Assembly (NCBI GenBank): GCA_028023455.1
Contig: JAQFVV010006647.1
Location: 499,576-563,575, forward strand
Reading direction: 5' to 3'
From: Epiperipatus broadwayi
Taxonomy: Eukaryota > Onychophora > Udeonychophora > Euonychophora > Peripatidae
DNA length: 64,000 nt
Positions 1 to 11,207 of this stretch are shown in pieces; position 1 is the stretch's first letter, and every line of letters begins with the position of its first letter. The notes beneath the pieces were generated by a model, which saw only the letters and a program-made list of their open reading frames with translations, made no database searches and had not been told where the DNA came from. The position numbers were made by a program, and so were the translations under genes.

Positions 1-700
1 CATGTCAAGGCACCTAATTTAATAAACCAATTCCCAAAGATAAAATTTTTTAGGGGCCAAGTTGATGAGGCTTTTATTGAACATTAAATTAGCTTAATTT
101 TTTTTAGGATAAACAAGATTCCAGAAGAAAGTAAAATAGAGACAGCTCACAGTCACTTACAGGAGTCATCACAGGCATTATGGGGTTCATTATTTATCAA
201 GCCTAGTACTTTTGAAAGTTATAAAGAAGCATTATTGGCTAGTTCATAGGAATGAAGACTATAAGAAGAATGTAAATGTACTTAGTGTCACAAGAATAAT
301 ATAAACCTGGAGAAACCTATACCCCCTCTGTCAGATGATGTGGCTAAATTGAGAGTCCTTATGGCACCTCTTCTAATTGAAGGCAGGTTATAAACATCAT
401 CAAAAGAAATTTGACTCTTGGGACTAAGCAGGTGCTGATTAATATTTATCACTGAACCATTAAGCAGATAGCAGAATTACTGAATACCCTTAGTTTAAGC
501 AATCAATCTACAGAATATTATGATTATAAAGAATGTAGTTATAATTTAAAAAGCCCATAAATAAAGATAAAAATGTTACATAATTTGTGTGGGTATGGAT
601 GTGGATAATATTTATAGATACTGTCCATATTGGAAAAATAAGAAAAATTGAAAAATCATAGGAGTATGGGGAAGACCAGAATAATTAAGCATTCATGAAA
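1..700 (+). pseudogene. Decayed Gag (capsid region) of a Ty3-like LTR retrotransposon
   Basis: Reading across frames and stops gives a capsid-like string: FRGQVDEAFIEH, then IPEESKIETAHSHLQESSQALWG, then PSTFESYKEALLASS. This has the order seen in retrotransposon Gag proteins (a helix ending in a tryptophan, then P-x-TFxxYxxAL), and it resembles the start of the Gag-Pol ORF at 58.5 kb (HHLKESARDWW, QPQTFMEYENAML). Near 585-650 the sequence reads CVG...IYRYCPYWKNKKN, which could be a ruined CCHC zinc knuckle. There are several stops and frameshifts, so it is dead. It is cut by the left window edge, and no protease or RT follows. The family call is fairly safe; boundaries are approximate. Confidence 0.6.
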
Positions 701-1589
701 TTATCCCAGTACAAGAAAATCAATAACTTCTGATAAATTACCAAAAAGATTTGTATATACAAGTACAAGTATAGATTAAAAAAAACAAGATTCAGAAAAT
801 GAAAAAACCAAGATCAAGTCAAAATGGATGATTATAAATATACTAGAAACTACTCTAAATTACTAAGGATACAAATGCAATCTCCATTTAAAAACTTCCA
901 GGACAGAGATAAAAGATGACAATTGATAATGACTTTAGATGGGTTTTAAATAAAATACATGTATAAAATATTATAAAAAAGATTCATTCCTCTAATATGA
1001 TCTCTAGATGTGACTTTTCAAAATAAAATCAAAAGATTCCAAGTAGCTTAGAATGTGTAAGAGTGACAAATCACTAATAGGTTATGAATAATTGTGAACC
1101 AATAAAACTTTTCAAAAATCATGATTCCAGTCAAGAGCTTCTAGTTATAAAATTAATTGACTTATAGTATCTTAAGGACAGAGACATCCATGCAACTTAA
1201 GAAGAAGGATGAGATTAGATATAAATTGGCTAAAAACAAAAGTTAAAATGCTTAAGCCATTTTCTAGTGAACAACAAAAAAATGGAAAATATGGTTGGTT
1301 GATATGAATCCAGCAATAAAAATGAAAATTGCCAGCTATGTATAAATTAGAATACTTATCTGAGTATTTTTAAAATCTTGGATAGCATCAGTAATAAGGT
1401 GACTATAAAATATATAGTTAAAATGATGAGAAATGAAATGTAAAACCCTATTCCATTATCTCATCATTTTAAGGGCAGGGTATTGTAACATTATAGGCAC
1501 TAGCCATTAGATTTAATTAATAAAAATAATATTTAATTTTGATTTAATTAAATCTTTTATTTTTTTTACCACATGACAATATAAAAATG

Positions 1590-1850
1590 TTAAACAGTTG
1601 TCTTTAAATAATTTTCTAACATTTTAAACATCAAATAATTATTTTACTGAATTATAAATGATTGTAAAAAGGAGAAAAAAATATAAAATAATGTAAACAA
1701 TTTTTTTAAATCTCTCTCTTCAGTACTTAGAATTAATTCCTTATTTTAATTTTAACTTTAAAAATGTATTAAGAGAAGAAAATTTTCTCTCTGCTAAATT
1801 ACTTGATACATTTTAATTTTAAGAGAGATGAAGTTTTATGTTTAATAGTA
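1590..1850 (+). repeat. Duplicated block A (first copy)
   Basis: Non-coding AT-rich segment that recurs at 2505-2750 in direct orientation. Shared landmarks are 'ctttaaataattttctaac', 'aatgtattaagagaagaaa' and 'gataaagttttatgtttaa' (gatgaag in this copy). The copies differ by many substitutions and small indels, so the duplication is old. No gene is visible. Confidence 0.7.
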
Positions 1851-1854
1851 GTTC

Positions 1855-2495
1855 TTAAAAAAAGCAAAAATATGATTTTAATACTTTGTTAAACTTTTAT
1901 GTTTATTAATTAGAGGTTTCCTTATTTCCTTGTTATCTCTTTTTCCAAAGGAAAAGATAGTGTTTATTAAAGCAATCTAATTAATATGATTATCTGGTTT
2001 CATTTTTCCAAAAAATTTTAATTAAAAAAAATGTCAAAAATTTTATGCTTCTAAATTAAGTTTTTGACTTATTTTTAATGTCAATGTTGAAAGAGGGAAA
2101 CAGCAGAACCATTGTATGTGTAAAAACTAATCTAATTGGTTATTAGTAATTATGTCATGTTAAAGATAGATTGTGACATATTTCTTGCATTGGTGGTCGA
2201 GAGGTCAGCGCAACTGCCTAGCACTAGCAGGCAGTTGTCCGGGTTGTGAGTTCGCATCCCGGCCAATGCTATGACACTTAAAAAAAAAGATAGATTGTGA
2301 CGGACTTAAATCAGAGTTGTTTCAAAATTATTAAAAGTTGTGGATTAGTCAAAAGATGTAAATTTGTTGTGAGAATTGTTCAGTCTTGACCCAGCTACTG
2401 AAAAGACAGTAGAGGAAAAGAAGTTCCTGACACAGGTGCTAAAGAAAAAAGCAGCAGAAGTCTTATTTAAGCTGTCAAAGTTTGCCATTGATAAT
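1855..2495 (+). repeat. Duplicated block B (first copy, SINE-occupied)
   Basis: Matches 4505-5010 in direct orientation. Landmarks in order: 'cattgtatgtgtaaaaact', 'ctaattggttattagtaat', 'cagttgctgaaa'-like and 'agtagaggaaaagaagttc'. This copy contains a tRNA-derived SINE; the other copy lacks it and so represents the pre-insertion state. Confidence 0.75.
2162..2301 (+). mobile_element. tRNA-derived SINE with 16-bp target-site duplication
   Basis: The body at 2187-2269 is tRNA-like. Its ends GCATTGG and CCAATGC form a 7-bp acceptor-type stem, a box A-like TGGTCGAGAGG follows, and a box B-like GAGTTCGCATCCC precedes the 3' stem. The middle forms an 8-bp stem (AACTGCCT/AGGCAGTT). A short A-rich tail follows. 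The 16-bp word aaagatagattgtgac lies at 2162-2177 and again at 2286-2301, a perfect target-site duplication as expected for LINE-mediated retroposition. The T-arm does not pair like a working tRNA, so I call it a SINE. tRNA-derived SINEs are described in octopus; I cannot tell which family this is. A degenerate relative lies at 15418. Confidence 0.85.
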
Positions 2496-2528
2496 ATAAA
2501 ACGTTTAAACAATATTATCTTTAAATAA
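2373..2528 (+). other. Short open, protein-like segment in block B
   Basis: Between two stops, this frame reads as a charged helix-like peptide: ATEKTVEEKKFLTQVLKKKA followed by AEVLFKLSKF. The matching frame in block B' (4888-5010) is also open. Over 32 aligned codons I count about 6 synonymous and 11 amino-acid-changing codon differences, which does not show purifying selection. It may be an exon fragment captured by the repeat, or chance. No family recognised. Confidence 0.25.
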
Positions 2529-2750
2529 TTTTCTAACTTTTTTTAATGAATATTTTATGAAGTTATAAAAAGGGAGAGGAAACTAGAAAAAAATGTAACA
2601 ATTTTTTTGTAATCTGTCTTCAGGAATTATAATTAATTACTTGATTTAGTTTTAATTTTGGAAATGTATTAAGAGAAGAAATTTTTTGCTTTATTAAATT
2701 ACTTCATAAATTTTTAAGCCTAACTTAGGAGAGATAAAGTTTTATGTTTA
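2505..2750 (+). repeat. Duplicated block A' (second copy)
   Basis: Direct-orientation relative of 1590-1850. It is followed here by block C instead of block B. Non-coding. Confidence 0.65.
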
Positions 2751-2759
2751 ACTATTCCA

Positions 2760-3623
2760 CTGATTAATGTGAAGATATATGCATTTTATATTAATTCAGT
2801 CTCTGGTGAGAATGTTGGCAAGTTTTATGTTGTAATAGGTGTATTTTCATACATACATTAGAATATAAAATTTTAGTTTGAGAAAAATTCTATAGATGGC
2901 AAGAATATCAAAATTATGGCAAGATAATGCAGATTTGGTGCCATTGTGACATGTGCTGCTTTTCTAATCTGACATTTTTTGATATGACCAGTTTTATGAA
3001 ATTGTTTGAAGAAAATAGTTTGAATAACCAGAAATGTGTTTATTTGCAAATTTATTGCAATTCAAAATATTTTTTATACAATAATTGATATAATATTTAT
3101 TACAAATCAAAAATATAAGTTATTTATCATTTATTTTGAATGGAAATATTTTACATTGAAAAATAAAACATTTTATTAGCAGACAATGCAAATATAGCCT
3201 AAAGTTATTTAGAAGCTTAGCTTGCTGTGTAATCCTAATTATAAGAACAAATACTAAGATATAATGATTTTGCAATGAATATTAAACATTTTAAACTTTT
3301 AAAGCACAATTCATTAGATATAAAATAAAAAGTAAATATTTGTTCATGTTTTTTTTAAAAAAGACAAACAATGGAGATTTCATTAATTTTGTAAAGTGAA
3401 AATAGTCTTTCTAGAAATGATAAAAGCTTTTTGTTTTCATTACAATTTCATTTTTTTAATATTTTCAGAAATCAAATGTAAACATTTAAAATTTATTGCA
3501 CTGGTAAACAAAAATATCTATCAAATGAAGTTAAATTTATTATTTTCTGATAAGTATTAATGGTTTAATCTTAAATTCTATGTTGAATTTGGGAGAAAAG
3601 AAGTGTTAGATAATTAATTATTT
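2760..3623 (+). repeat. Tandem block C (first copy, about 860 bp)
   Basis: Aligns along its whole length with the next block. Shared strings include 'aatataaaattttagtttga', 'gtgctgc', 'acattttttgatat', 'caaatttattgca' and 'gaagtgttaga'. The two copies are adjacent and in the same orientation. No coding potential seen. Confidence 0.75.
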
Positions 3624-3629
3624 TATTTT

Positions 3630-4498
3630 TTAATGTGAAGATATTCATTTTTTATTAATTCATTCTGGTAATGTTGGCAAACATTATATTGTAATATGCA
3701 TATTTTCAGATATACATTAGAATATAAAATTTTAGTTTGAAAAAATTCTATAGATGTCAAGAAAGTCAAAAATTTGGCAGGATAATAAGGATTTTGCTTC
3801 ACCATGATATGTGCTGCATTTGTAGTTTAACATTTTTTGATATCACTATTTTTATGAAATAGTTTAGAAAAAATAGTTTGAATAATCAAAAATATGTTTA
3901 TATGCAAATTTATTACATTTTGAAATACTTTAATACAATAATTTACATAATATTTATTACAAATATAAATTATTAATCATTCATTTTGAATGGAAGTACT
4001 TTATTTTTAAAAATGGAACATTATAGACAGTGCAAATATAGTCTAAAGCTGTTTAGAAGCTTAGTTTACTACATAATCAGTCTAATTATAATAATGAGTA
4101 AGAAAATGTCATAATTTTGCAATAAATATGAATAAATTTTAAATCTTTAAAGTATAATTTGTTAGATTTAAGAAAAATAAGTAAATATTTGCTCAGATTT
4201 TTTTTAAAAATGACAAATAATGGAGATTTCATTAATTTAGTTAAATTGAAAATAGTCTTTTAGAAATGATGGCATATGAAGCTTTTTGTTTTCATTATAA
4301 TTTCATTTTTTTAATATTTTCAGAAATCAAATGTAAACATTTAGAATTTATTTCATGAGTAAACAAAAATATATATCGAATGAAGCCAAATTTATTATTT
4401 TTTGATAAATAATAATGGTTTAATCTTAAATTCTATGTTTAATGTGAGAACAAAGAAAATGCTAAATGTTAGAGAAGTGTTAGAGAATTAATAGTATT
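3630..4498 (+). repeat. Tandem block C' (second copy)
   Basis: Direct tandem partner of 2760-3623, diverged by roughly 10-15% by eye with small indels. Block B' follows directly. Confidence 0.75.
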
Positions 4499-4504
4499 TT
4501 TTTT

Positions 4505-5010
4505 AAAAAAGAAAAAATATGGTTTTAACATTTTATTAAAATTTCACTTTTATTAATCAGAGGGTTTCTTTCTTTTCTCTTTATCTTTCTCTAAAGAAAA
4601 AGGTACTGTTTATCAAATCAACCTAATTAGTCTGATTATCTTGTTTTCATTTTTGCAAAAAAAAAAATAAATTAAAAAAGTAATGTCAAAAAGTCTTTGA
4701 TTCTAATTTAAATTTTTTAGTTTTTTCAATGTGAATGTTGAAGGAGGAAAATAGCCAGACCATTGTATTTATAAAAACTGACCTAATTGGTTATTACTAA
4801 TTGCATCATATTGGAAACAGATTATGATTTTCTTGAAGCAGGGTTGTTCCAAAATTATAAAAAAAGTGAATTTGTCAGAAGATATAAATATTTTGTGAGA
4901 AGAATTATATTGATACAGTTGCTGAAAAAACAGTAGAAGAAAAGAAGTTCTTGACACATCTGCTGAAGAAGAAAACTGCAAAAATCTTATTTACACCATT
5001 GAAGTTTTAA
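4505..5010 (+). repeat. Duplicated block B' (SINE-free copy)
   Basis: Paralogue of 1855-2495. At the position where the first copy has the SINE, this copy runs continuously through 'ttgcatcatattggaaacag' and 'attatgattttcttgaagc'. It therefore serves as the empty target site. Confidence 0.75.
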
Positions 5011-6818
5011 TCAAGTTGTTACCACACTATGATTTTAGTTTTAAAGTGTTTTCTACAAAGAAAACAATGGAAATTTTTTTTAATACTTCAGAAAACAATG
5101 GATTGATTAAAGCTAAAATCATCTTCCTTCATGTAACCTGTCTTCACTGGAATGAACTGTAAGGAAGAAAAATGCCCCTAAAATAATCTAAAACTTTGTC
5201 TTTAACCAAGAGCATGAGTGTCTATGTGTTAGCCTTATCTGAAAAATTTATTTAAATGAAAAGGGGTAAATATTTACTATTTGGTAGCCTGAAAAAACTG
5301 CACTCCAAAAAGAAACATTAATCTTGTACATGATATAAAAGCCTTCAAGAAGAAAACCAATATGGAAACTGGAAAATTATAACAGCAAAAGACTGCAAAA
5401 AATTTAAAATTATGGTTAAAGTATTTTTATATGCACATGTATTTTCGTTTACAGTTAAAAAAGAGGATTGTTTTACAGTAGTAATAATTTTATAAAAATA
5501 AGAATTGATAATTTTGAATAATTTCATTAATTTAATATTTTTAGTGAAATATGTTTTTTAATACATTCAGTTTTTCTCTCAAGATTATGTAAGAGGTTTT
5601 TGGAAAACTTAATTTTGTTAAATTTTCAAATAATTTTTTGAAATTTTTTTTTATTTTGAATTTCTTTCCAAAATTTAACAAAGAATTAATTAGTCTAATT
5701 TAAAGATTATCTCTGATTTTGAAAATTCTATTTTTTCAACTTTTGTTAGTTAAAGAAATAAATCAATAAAAGCAAAAGTTAATTAATTCAATGAATAAAA
5801 ATCAACTTTTACTTATATTTTTTATGAACCTACATTTTTTTTTGATAAAATGAAAATTTTGAAGTTTCATATTATTATGCCATTTTGTTATTTATTGTTA
5901 TATTAGTTATTAAACAATTGTTTGAAAAATATATATTATTAATGTCAAGGTCTTTATTTTTGCAGCTATCTGTTACATAATTGGCAGTGTGTGTGACTTG
6001 ATTTTAATACAACTTAAATTTTAGGGATTTTTAAATTATCCCAGTAAAGCTATTTAATTATAACATATTAAATGTATAAATGTTTTAAAATTATTTAGAA
6101 TAAATTGTTATATTTAGTTATTTTTTATTTACCATAATAATTTATAGAGTTCCTGCTTTCTGAGCTATATTATTCTAGAATGGTCACTTATAAAAATTGG
6201 GGCTTTATGTTGGTGTTTGGATATCCAGATAATACTACTGTATGGTTCAATAATATGTCTTTAAAATCTATTCACTACATTTCATTTTATTTTTTTAGTA
6301 GGAATTAAGATTATAGTTGCCCAGTACCTTAATTTAACTATGTGAGCAGAACATTGATGATGATCAGCATGGTTTAGTAACTCAGTATTATTTTTTAATT
6401 ATGATTAATGGATTAACTCTTAAATCTCCACATCTAAATTATTGTTATATAGTGGTTAGATAAGTAGCCTGTTGTAATGTACATCTTTTATTTCTAGTAG
6501 ATTCATTTCAAATTCAATGACAATCATGACTGTTTATTTTGTTGTTGATGGTTCATGATGATGAATGATATGATTACTTTTGTTTAATACTGGGAGAATT
6601 TATAGTTAGTTTTATTCTTTACTAATCACTCTGCTCTCATTCACTGAATATTCTATATCTATTCTAAATTAATTATATTTAATTTTGATTTTTAAATGTG
6701 GGGATGATGACAGTTTCACATCTTTCTATATTTGCCCTTTCTATGCCCCATACCATTACAATATATGTATATATCCTTAAATTAAAAGAACAGTGACTCT
6801 TTCAAAAGTAAGCAATAA
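5011..6818. other. AT-rich stretch without recognisable gene
   Basis: I see only short AT-rich ORFs without protein-like composition, homopolymer runs and a few weak inverted repeats. No transposon ends or tRNA-like boxes stand out. Confidence 0.5.
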
Positions 6819-6984
6819 GTTGTATTTATATATTAGACTATTTTTATCATCTAATGTGAGTACAAATGTCTTTAGAAAAATTTAACTTCATTTAAATATA
6901 CCAAATACATTCAATTGTTAGTAATAGCACATAGGTTAATATATGCACAATGTTTTAAGAGGTATCATTCTCCCCTCTTCTTCA

Positions 6985-7130
6985 GGTGTTGCTGCTTTGA
7001 CCAGTGACAGTACTAGCATGGGACATGAACCTGGACCTTTAGATTTTTGAGTATTGAATTATAAGGTAACCTAACCAACTGAGCTATCCTGCCAAAACCA
7101 AACCAACTTAGCCATCCTGCCAAAGGCAAC
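6985..7130 (-). mobile_element. tRNA-like (SINE-type) unit, left arm
   Basis: On the minus strand there is a canonical box A, TAGCTCAGTTGG, followed by a box B-like GGTTCATGTCCC. A second box A-like copy, TGGCTAAGTTGG, lies just upstream, apparently a small internal duplication. The mirror-image unit in the right arm is at 8069-8149. A working tRNA is unlikely because the acceptor and anticodon stems do not pair well. Confidence 0.5.
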
Positions 7131-7249
7131 AGTGAGTAGAAATTTCATATATTTATTTATGAAGTTCCTTCAAATTTTTCCACTTTTTCCCTAAGAGCAA
7201 AGTTGATTAATGGTTTATATACATTATGTATAGTCACAGTAGGCTGACT

Positions 7250-7590
7250 TATGGTATTGTTTACCATTGTCATGTGAGCAGCTTCTTCAAATTTTTTTTT
7301 GTACCTTTTTTTGTATATCCAAAATTTTTGTATTTTCCCAAATTAAATATAGGTTCATTGGTACATAATGGTCTGCTACCTTAGACACATCTGTTTTTTT
7401 CTTCTAATCATCAGTTTGTGTTCTTGCAAGCACTTCTCAATTAAATGGCTGGTCTCACCAATAAATGTTCTTCCACATTCACATGGTACTTCACAGATGC
7501 AGTTTTTCTTTTCAGCATTTCAAGTTTAGTCTTTGAAGATCTTAGAATTTCTTTTAGTGTTGTATGGTTCTGGCAAGCAATTCTAATGTT
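7250..7590 (-). pseudogene. Penelope-like element GIY-YIG endonuclease fragment, left arm
   Basis: The minus strand reads ACQNHTTLKEIL, then CICEVPCECGRTFIGETSHL and IEKCLQEHKLMI. In Penelope-like elements the GIY-YIG domain follows the RT and typically reads YKIPCxCGxxYIGETxRxLxxRxxEHxxxI, so the family match is good. The canonical arginine after GETxR is replaced (ETSHLIEKCL), and stops and frameshifts follow. No RT domain is present upstream: the homology ends at the palindrome centre. It is a dead 3' fragment. Confidence 0.65.
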
Positions 7591-7639
7591 ATCTGCAATT
7601 GGTATAACATTAGAGCAACTTCCCAGACCTATATTAGAC

Positions 7640-7965
7640 TATGAGGAATTCCAAAATCTACAAAGACAACTTGAAATGCTGAAAAGAAAAACTGCATCTA
7701 TGAAATACCATGTGAATGTGGAAGTACATACCTTGGTGAGACTAATCATTCCATTGTGAAGTGCTTGAAAGAACACAAACTGATGATTAAAAGAGAACAG
7801 ATGTATCTAAGGTAGTAGACCATGTATATACCAATGAACCTATGTTTAATTGGGAAAGTATAAAAATATCAGATATACAAGAAAAGGTACAAAAAAGAAA
7901 ATTTAAAGATGCTGCTCACATGACAATGGCAAACAATCCCATAAGTCAACCTACTAAGGGTATAC
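7640..7965 (+). pseudogene. Penelope-like element GIY-YIG endonuclease fragment, right arm
   Basis: Mirror copy of the left-arm fragment. The frame starting near 7682 reads CIYEIPCECGSTYLGETNHS and then VKCLKEHKLMI. After a frameshift near 7815 it continues VDHVYTNEPMFNWESIKI, matching the usual Penelope C-terminal pattern AxAxHxxxxxHxIxWExxxI. The order of motifs fixes both family and strand. Stop codons and the missing RT show it is a relic. Confidence 0.65.
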
Positions 7966-8068
7966 ATAATGTATGGAAACTAATAATCAACTTTGCTCTT
8001 AGAAAAAAGTGGAAAAATTAGGAAGAGCCTCATATATAAGTATATAATTTTTGCTGACTGTTGCCTTT

Positions 8069-8149
8069 GGCAGGGTGGCTTAGTTGGTTAGGCATTACCT
8101 TAGAATTCAATACTGAAGAATCTAAGGGCCCAGATTCAATTCCCATGCT
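8069..8149 (+). mobile_element. tRNA-like (SINE-type) unit, right arm
   Basis: Box A-like TGGCTTAGTTGG at 8076-8087 and box B-like AGATTCAATTCCC about 45 bp downstream. It mirrors the unit near 7000-7130. It lies about 100 bp beyond the GIY-YIG fragment in the same arm, so it may have moved together with it. Confidence 0.5.
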
Positions 8150-8819
8150 AGTACTGTCACTGGTCAAGCCAGCAACATCTGAAAAAGAGAGGAGAATAAT
8201 ACATCTCAAAATGTTGTGCATATACTAACCTGTGTGCTATTACTAATAATTGAATGTATTTCAAATATTTAAATAAAGTTAAATTTTTCTAAAGACATTC
8301 AATAAGCATATTAGATTATGAAAATAGTCTAATATATAAATACAACTAAAACACCATCATCACAAACCTTCAGGAAAACAATAAGCAATAAGTTGTCTTA
8401 AAAAAGTGAACAGAGATTTAATTCCAAATTTTAACATCCACTTTATAATAAAGATTTGACATTCAGTTAATATGACTTTGGTTGATATATTGCACTCTTA
8501 TTCAACATTCTTACTATATAATCTAAATAGCTACATCATTGTAAATTCTTCTAAAAAAATATAATTAATGTTATACTGAATATGTATTGTATTTACAACA
8601 TGCGTATTGAACCTACAAGTGTATAAGGAAACAAACTTTAGAATGGCCAAATATTTCTTTTTAAATAAGTTGCTTGGTTGGGTGTAATAAAATTCAAAAT
8701 CTGTTGTTTATTATGTGGATAATATATTAAAAATTGTAATTCAACACTAAATTGGTCACAATTTAAGTGAATATGTCTTCATCACATGATCACCATTTCT
8801 TATGCTTGCTCAAGCTGTT

Positions 8820-9176
8820 AAAACAGGCAAAACTCTCCATATGTAGTGCCACTCAGTGCAATCCAAAGTAATCAATGGATATCAGAAGGATTGTGCATAA
8901 AATCCCTATCTAGTGCCTACTCATCCAGTATCCCCAGACCAGTTTTTAGCTTGTGGCTTTCATCAGTGAGGAGTCTTAGATCTGAGAGGAACCTTGGATC
9001 TGAGAGTGCTCAATTCCATGGCTTCTCACTGATAAAAGCCATAAGCTGGAAACTAGTCTGGAGTTATTTGATGAGTAGGAATTAGATAGGGATATTATGC
9101 ACACGCCTTCTAGCATCCATTGATTACTCTGGCTTGCACTGAGTGGCACTACTGTATGGAGAGTTTTGTCTGTTTT
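8820..9176. mobile_element. Fold-back MITE, family 1 (full copy)
   Basis: A 357-bp palindromic element. The ends are near-perfect terminal inverted repeats starting aaaacaggcaaaactctcc and ending ggagagttttgtctgtttt. The inversion continues inward through 'agtgccactcagtgcaa' and 'cctactcatcca', so the whole unit can fold on itself. Three more copies lie in this window: 18336, 42494 and 48850. There is no transposase. The 79-residue ORF across it only reflects the palindrome. Class II origin is inferred from structure; I cannot name the superfamily because target duplications are not clear. Confidence 0.8.
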
Positions 9177-11207
9177 GTGAAGATGTCTGCCATGAGAATA
9201 ATATGAACTACTGAATGATCAGTAAATAAACTTGGTTGATTCTTTTTCCATATATTTCTACTATAAGAGATGACATCAAGAACTATTATATTTTGTCATC
9301 AGCAATTAATGGCAATTTGATTGATGACCAGATAAAAGGCGACAATAAGATATTAATTGGTAATTCATATATCTTACAAGAAAATATGGACTGTTGGTAA
9401 GTAGCCAGATGTCAATGGAATGCCATTATAACAGCAGAAACTAGCAATGATAGTCTTTTGAAATGATACTTTGTAAGAGTATTATCATTTTGCATCATTA
9501 TTCATAACACTTAACATGTGTTCTCCTTTCTGATGAAAATAGATTGTACACAAAATCTTAATATTTGGCATATTATATAAAAAATTAAATGGTAGTGACA
9601 AATAAAATATTGTTATTGGATATGAAAATTGGATAATATATTTTAAAGGTATTGATTGTAATAGCTCTCCTATTTGCAAAGCTATACTCTTTTCTAACAA
9701 TGCTCCTCTCTGAAGTTTTCTTATATCTCTATTTTTTCCATATTTTCATTCAGTATAATAACCAAATGATTTATTGCTTAAGTGATTATAAGGTATTAAA
9801 TTAATGAAAATCCCAGAGCAGGAGAACAATGGTCCATTAACCTTTATTTCATCAGTCTACCATTTGAGCAGTGTTAAGTGATGACAGACAGGTATTTCAA
9901 TATAGACTTTTTATTTTTTCAGATAAGGTATCTGACAATGATTGATTATTTGAAGTTCCAGGCAGTTGGGACTATTTGATAGATTTCTTTAAGAAGTCTT
10001 CACAATCTCATCATTTCTGTGATTTTATTTAACAAGATTTTTGATTTCATATTGAAATCAGTCATTTTTCTCTAATCATTTGTATTTGAAGTTCATCCAT
10101 ATACTCTACATTTCCATGCTCAGGTTTTTATCATACTTTATAGAGGTTACTATTCCTTTTTTTATGTTGCTTTTACTTGGGAAGCAGAAAAATCTGGCAT
10201 TATAACATAGATATGGCCAAGTCTATTATAACATCCACAATGTAAACAATTTTTTCTCAAACCATAGGCATCAGATATCCCAGTTTACATTACCTAAAAC
10301 AATTAGAATATTTATTATGGAATATACATGGTGATTTATCATAAGAATTCATGATGCTATTTTATTATCTTCTTAATGAAGCTTTAAATAAAAACTCATA
10401 GATTTTGGTTTTCATGATTTACTCAATTTTTTTTAATGATTTATTATTTCATTTCACAGACTACCATTATATTTAATAATATCTTAGTATAAGCACAATC
10501 ATTAAATATAATTGTGATGTCTGTAATTTTTTGAAAATATTATAATTTATTTCCACTGATGATAAAAATTTAACTCTTACCAGCCATTGTATCTATAATG
10601 TTTAAATAAACTATTTCAAATGATCCATTGGTGGAAAAAGAGACACAAAGTTACCTACCAATTAGACCTTCTCTACTAATAATTCAATGTGTTCATCATT
10701 ATAAAGACTTTACAAAATAAGAATATCGTCAGTTACTGCATATATTAAATGAATAGGCATTAATTTTTTCAGATTTTTTTTTCAAAATTAAATTCCAGAT
10801 GTTATTTATGACCTGATATAATTATCTGATGGTAGAAATTGATCAATCATATTCAGTCAAGATCTCAGGCTTTTTAATGATATTTGTTACAGGCTATCAT
10901 TATCACAAGGTTGTTCCTTTTTTATCCCCATTTGATTTAAAGTTTGTTTTTAAACTATGATGAACAAAAGAAAATATTTATAATTTCCATGCCACTTTTA
11001 TTATTAATGATTTTATACATAATTTAGTCTTAATACCTATGTCATTGTTCTGAAGGCCTACGTCAGTACTGCAGATGCTAAATAAAAAATACGATAATCT
11101 GTGAAAGTGATTTAGACTGATTTCATGCATCCATTAATATATCTTTTAAACTTATAAAATGAGTTATTTATTTATAGAGCACTATTTTTTTAATTGTAGT
11201 AATAATT
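9177..11207. other. No gene recognised
   Basis: AT-rich sequence with no ORF that looks like a protein. The minus strand near 10728 has an isolated RT-like TDDILIL string, but no neighbouring RT motifs. No repeats shared with the rest of the window were noticed. Confidence 0.4.

Larger units (their letters stand above)
6819..8347. repeat. Large inverted repeat carrying two Penelope-type fragments
   Basis: Two arms of about 750-790 bp are reverse complements, by eye about 85-90% identical. The outer ends match: 'agttgtatttatatattag' on the left against its complement at 8325-8347. The symmetry centre lies near 7604, at a small palindrome of the type ctaatgttat...ataacattag. Each arm holds, from centre outwards, a GIY-YIG endonuclease fragment, a spacer and a tRNA-like unit. 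Tandem and inverted arrangements are known for Penelope-like elements; a later inversion duplication is also possible. Confidence 0.75.

Noticed and set aside
2187-2269. Functional tRNA gene
   Set aside because: The acceptor stem pairs, but the T-arm does not, and an A-tail plus target duplication show a SINE.
8846-9085. 79-codon ORF inside the MITE
   Set aside because: It follows the palindrome, recurs only where the MITE recurs and has no protein-like conservation.
10715-10750. Minus-strand TDDILIL string like RT motif C
   Set aside because: The frame has a stop right after it and no other RT motifs lie at the expected distances.
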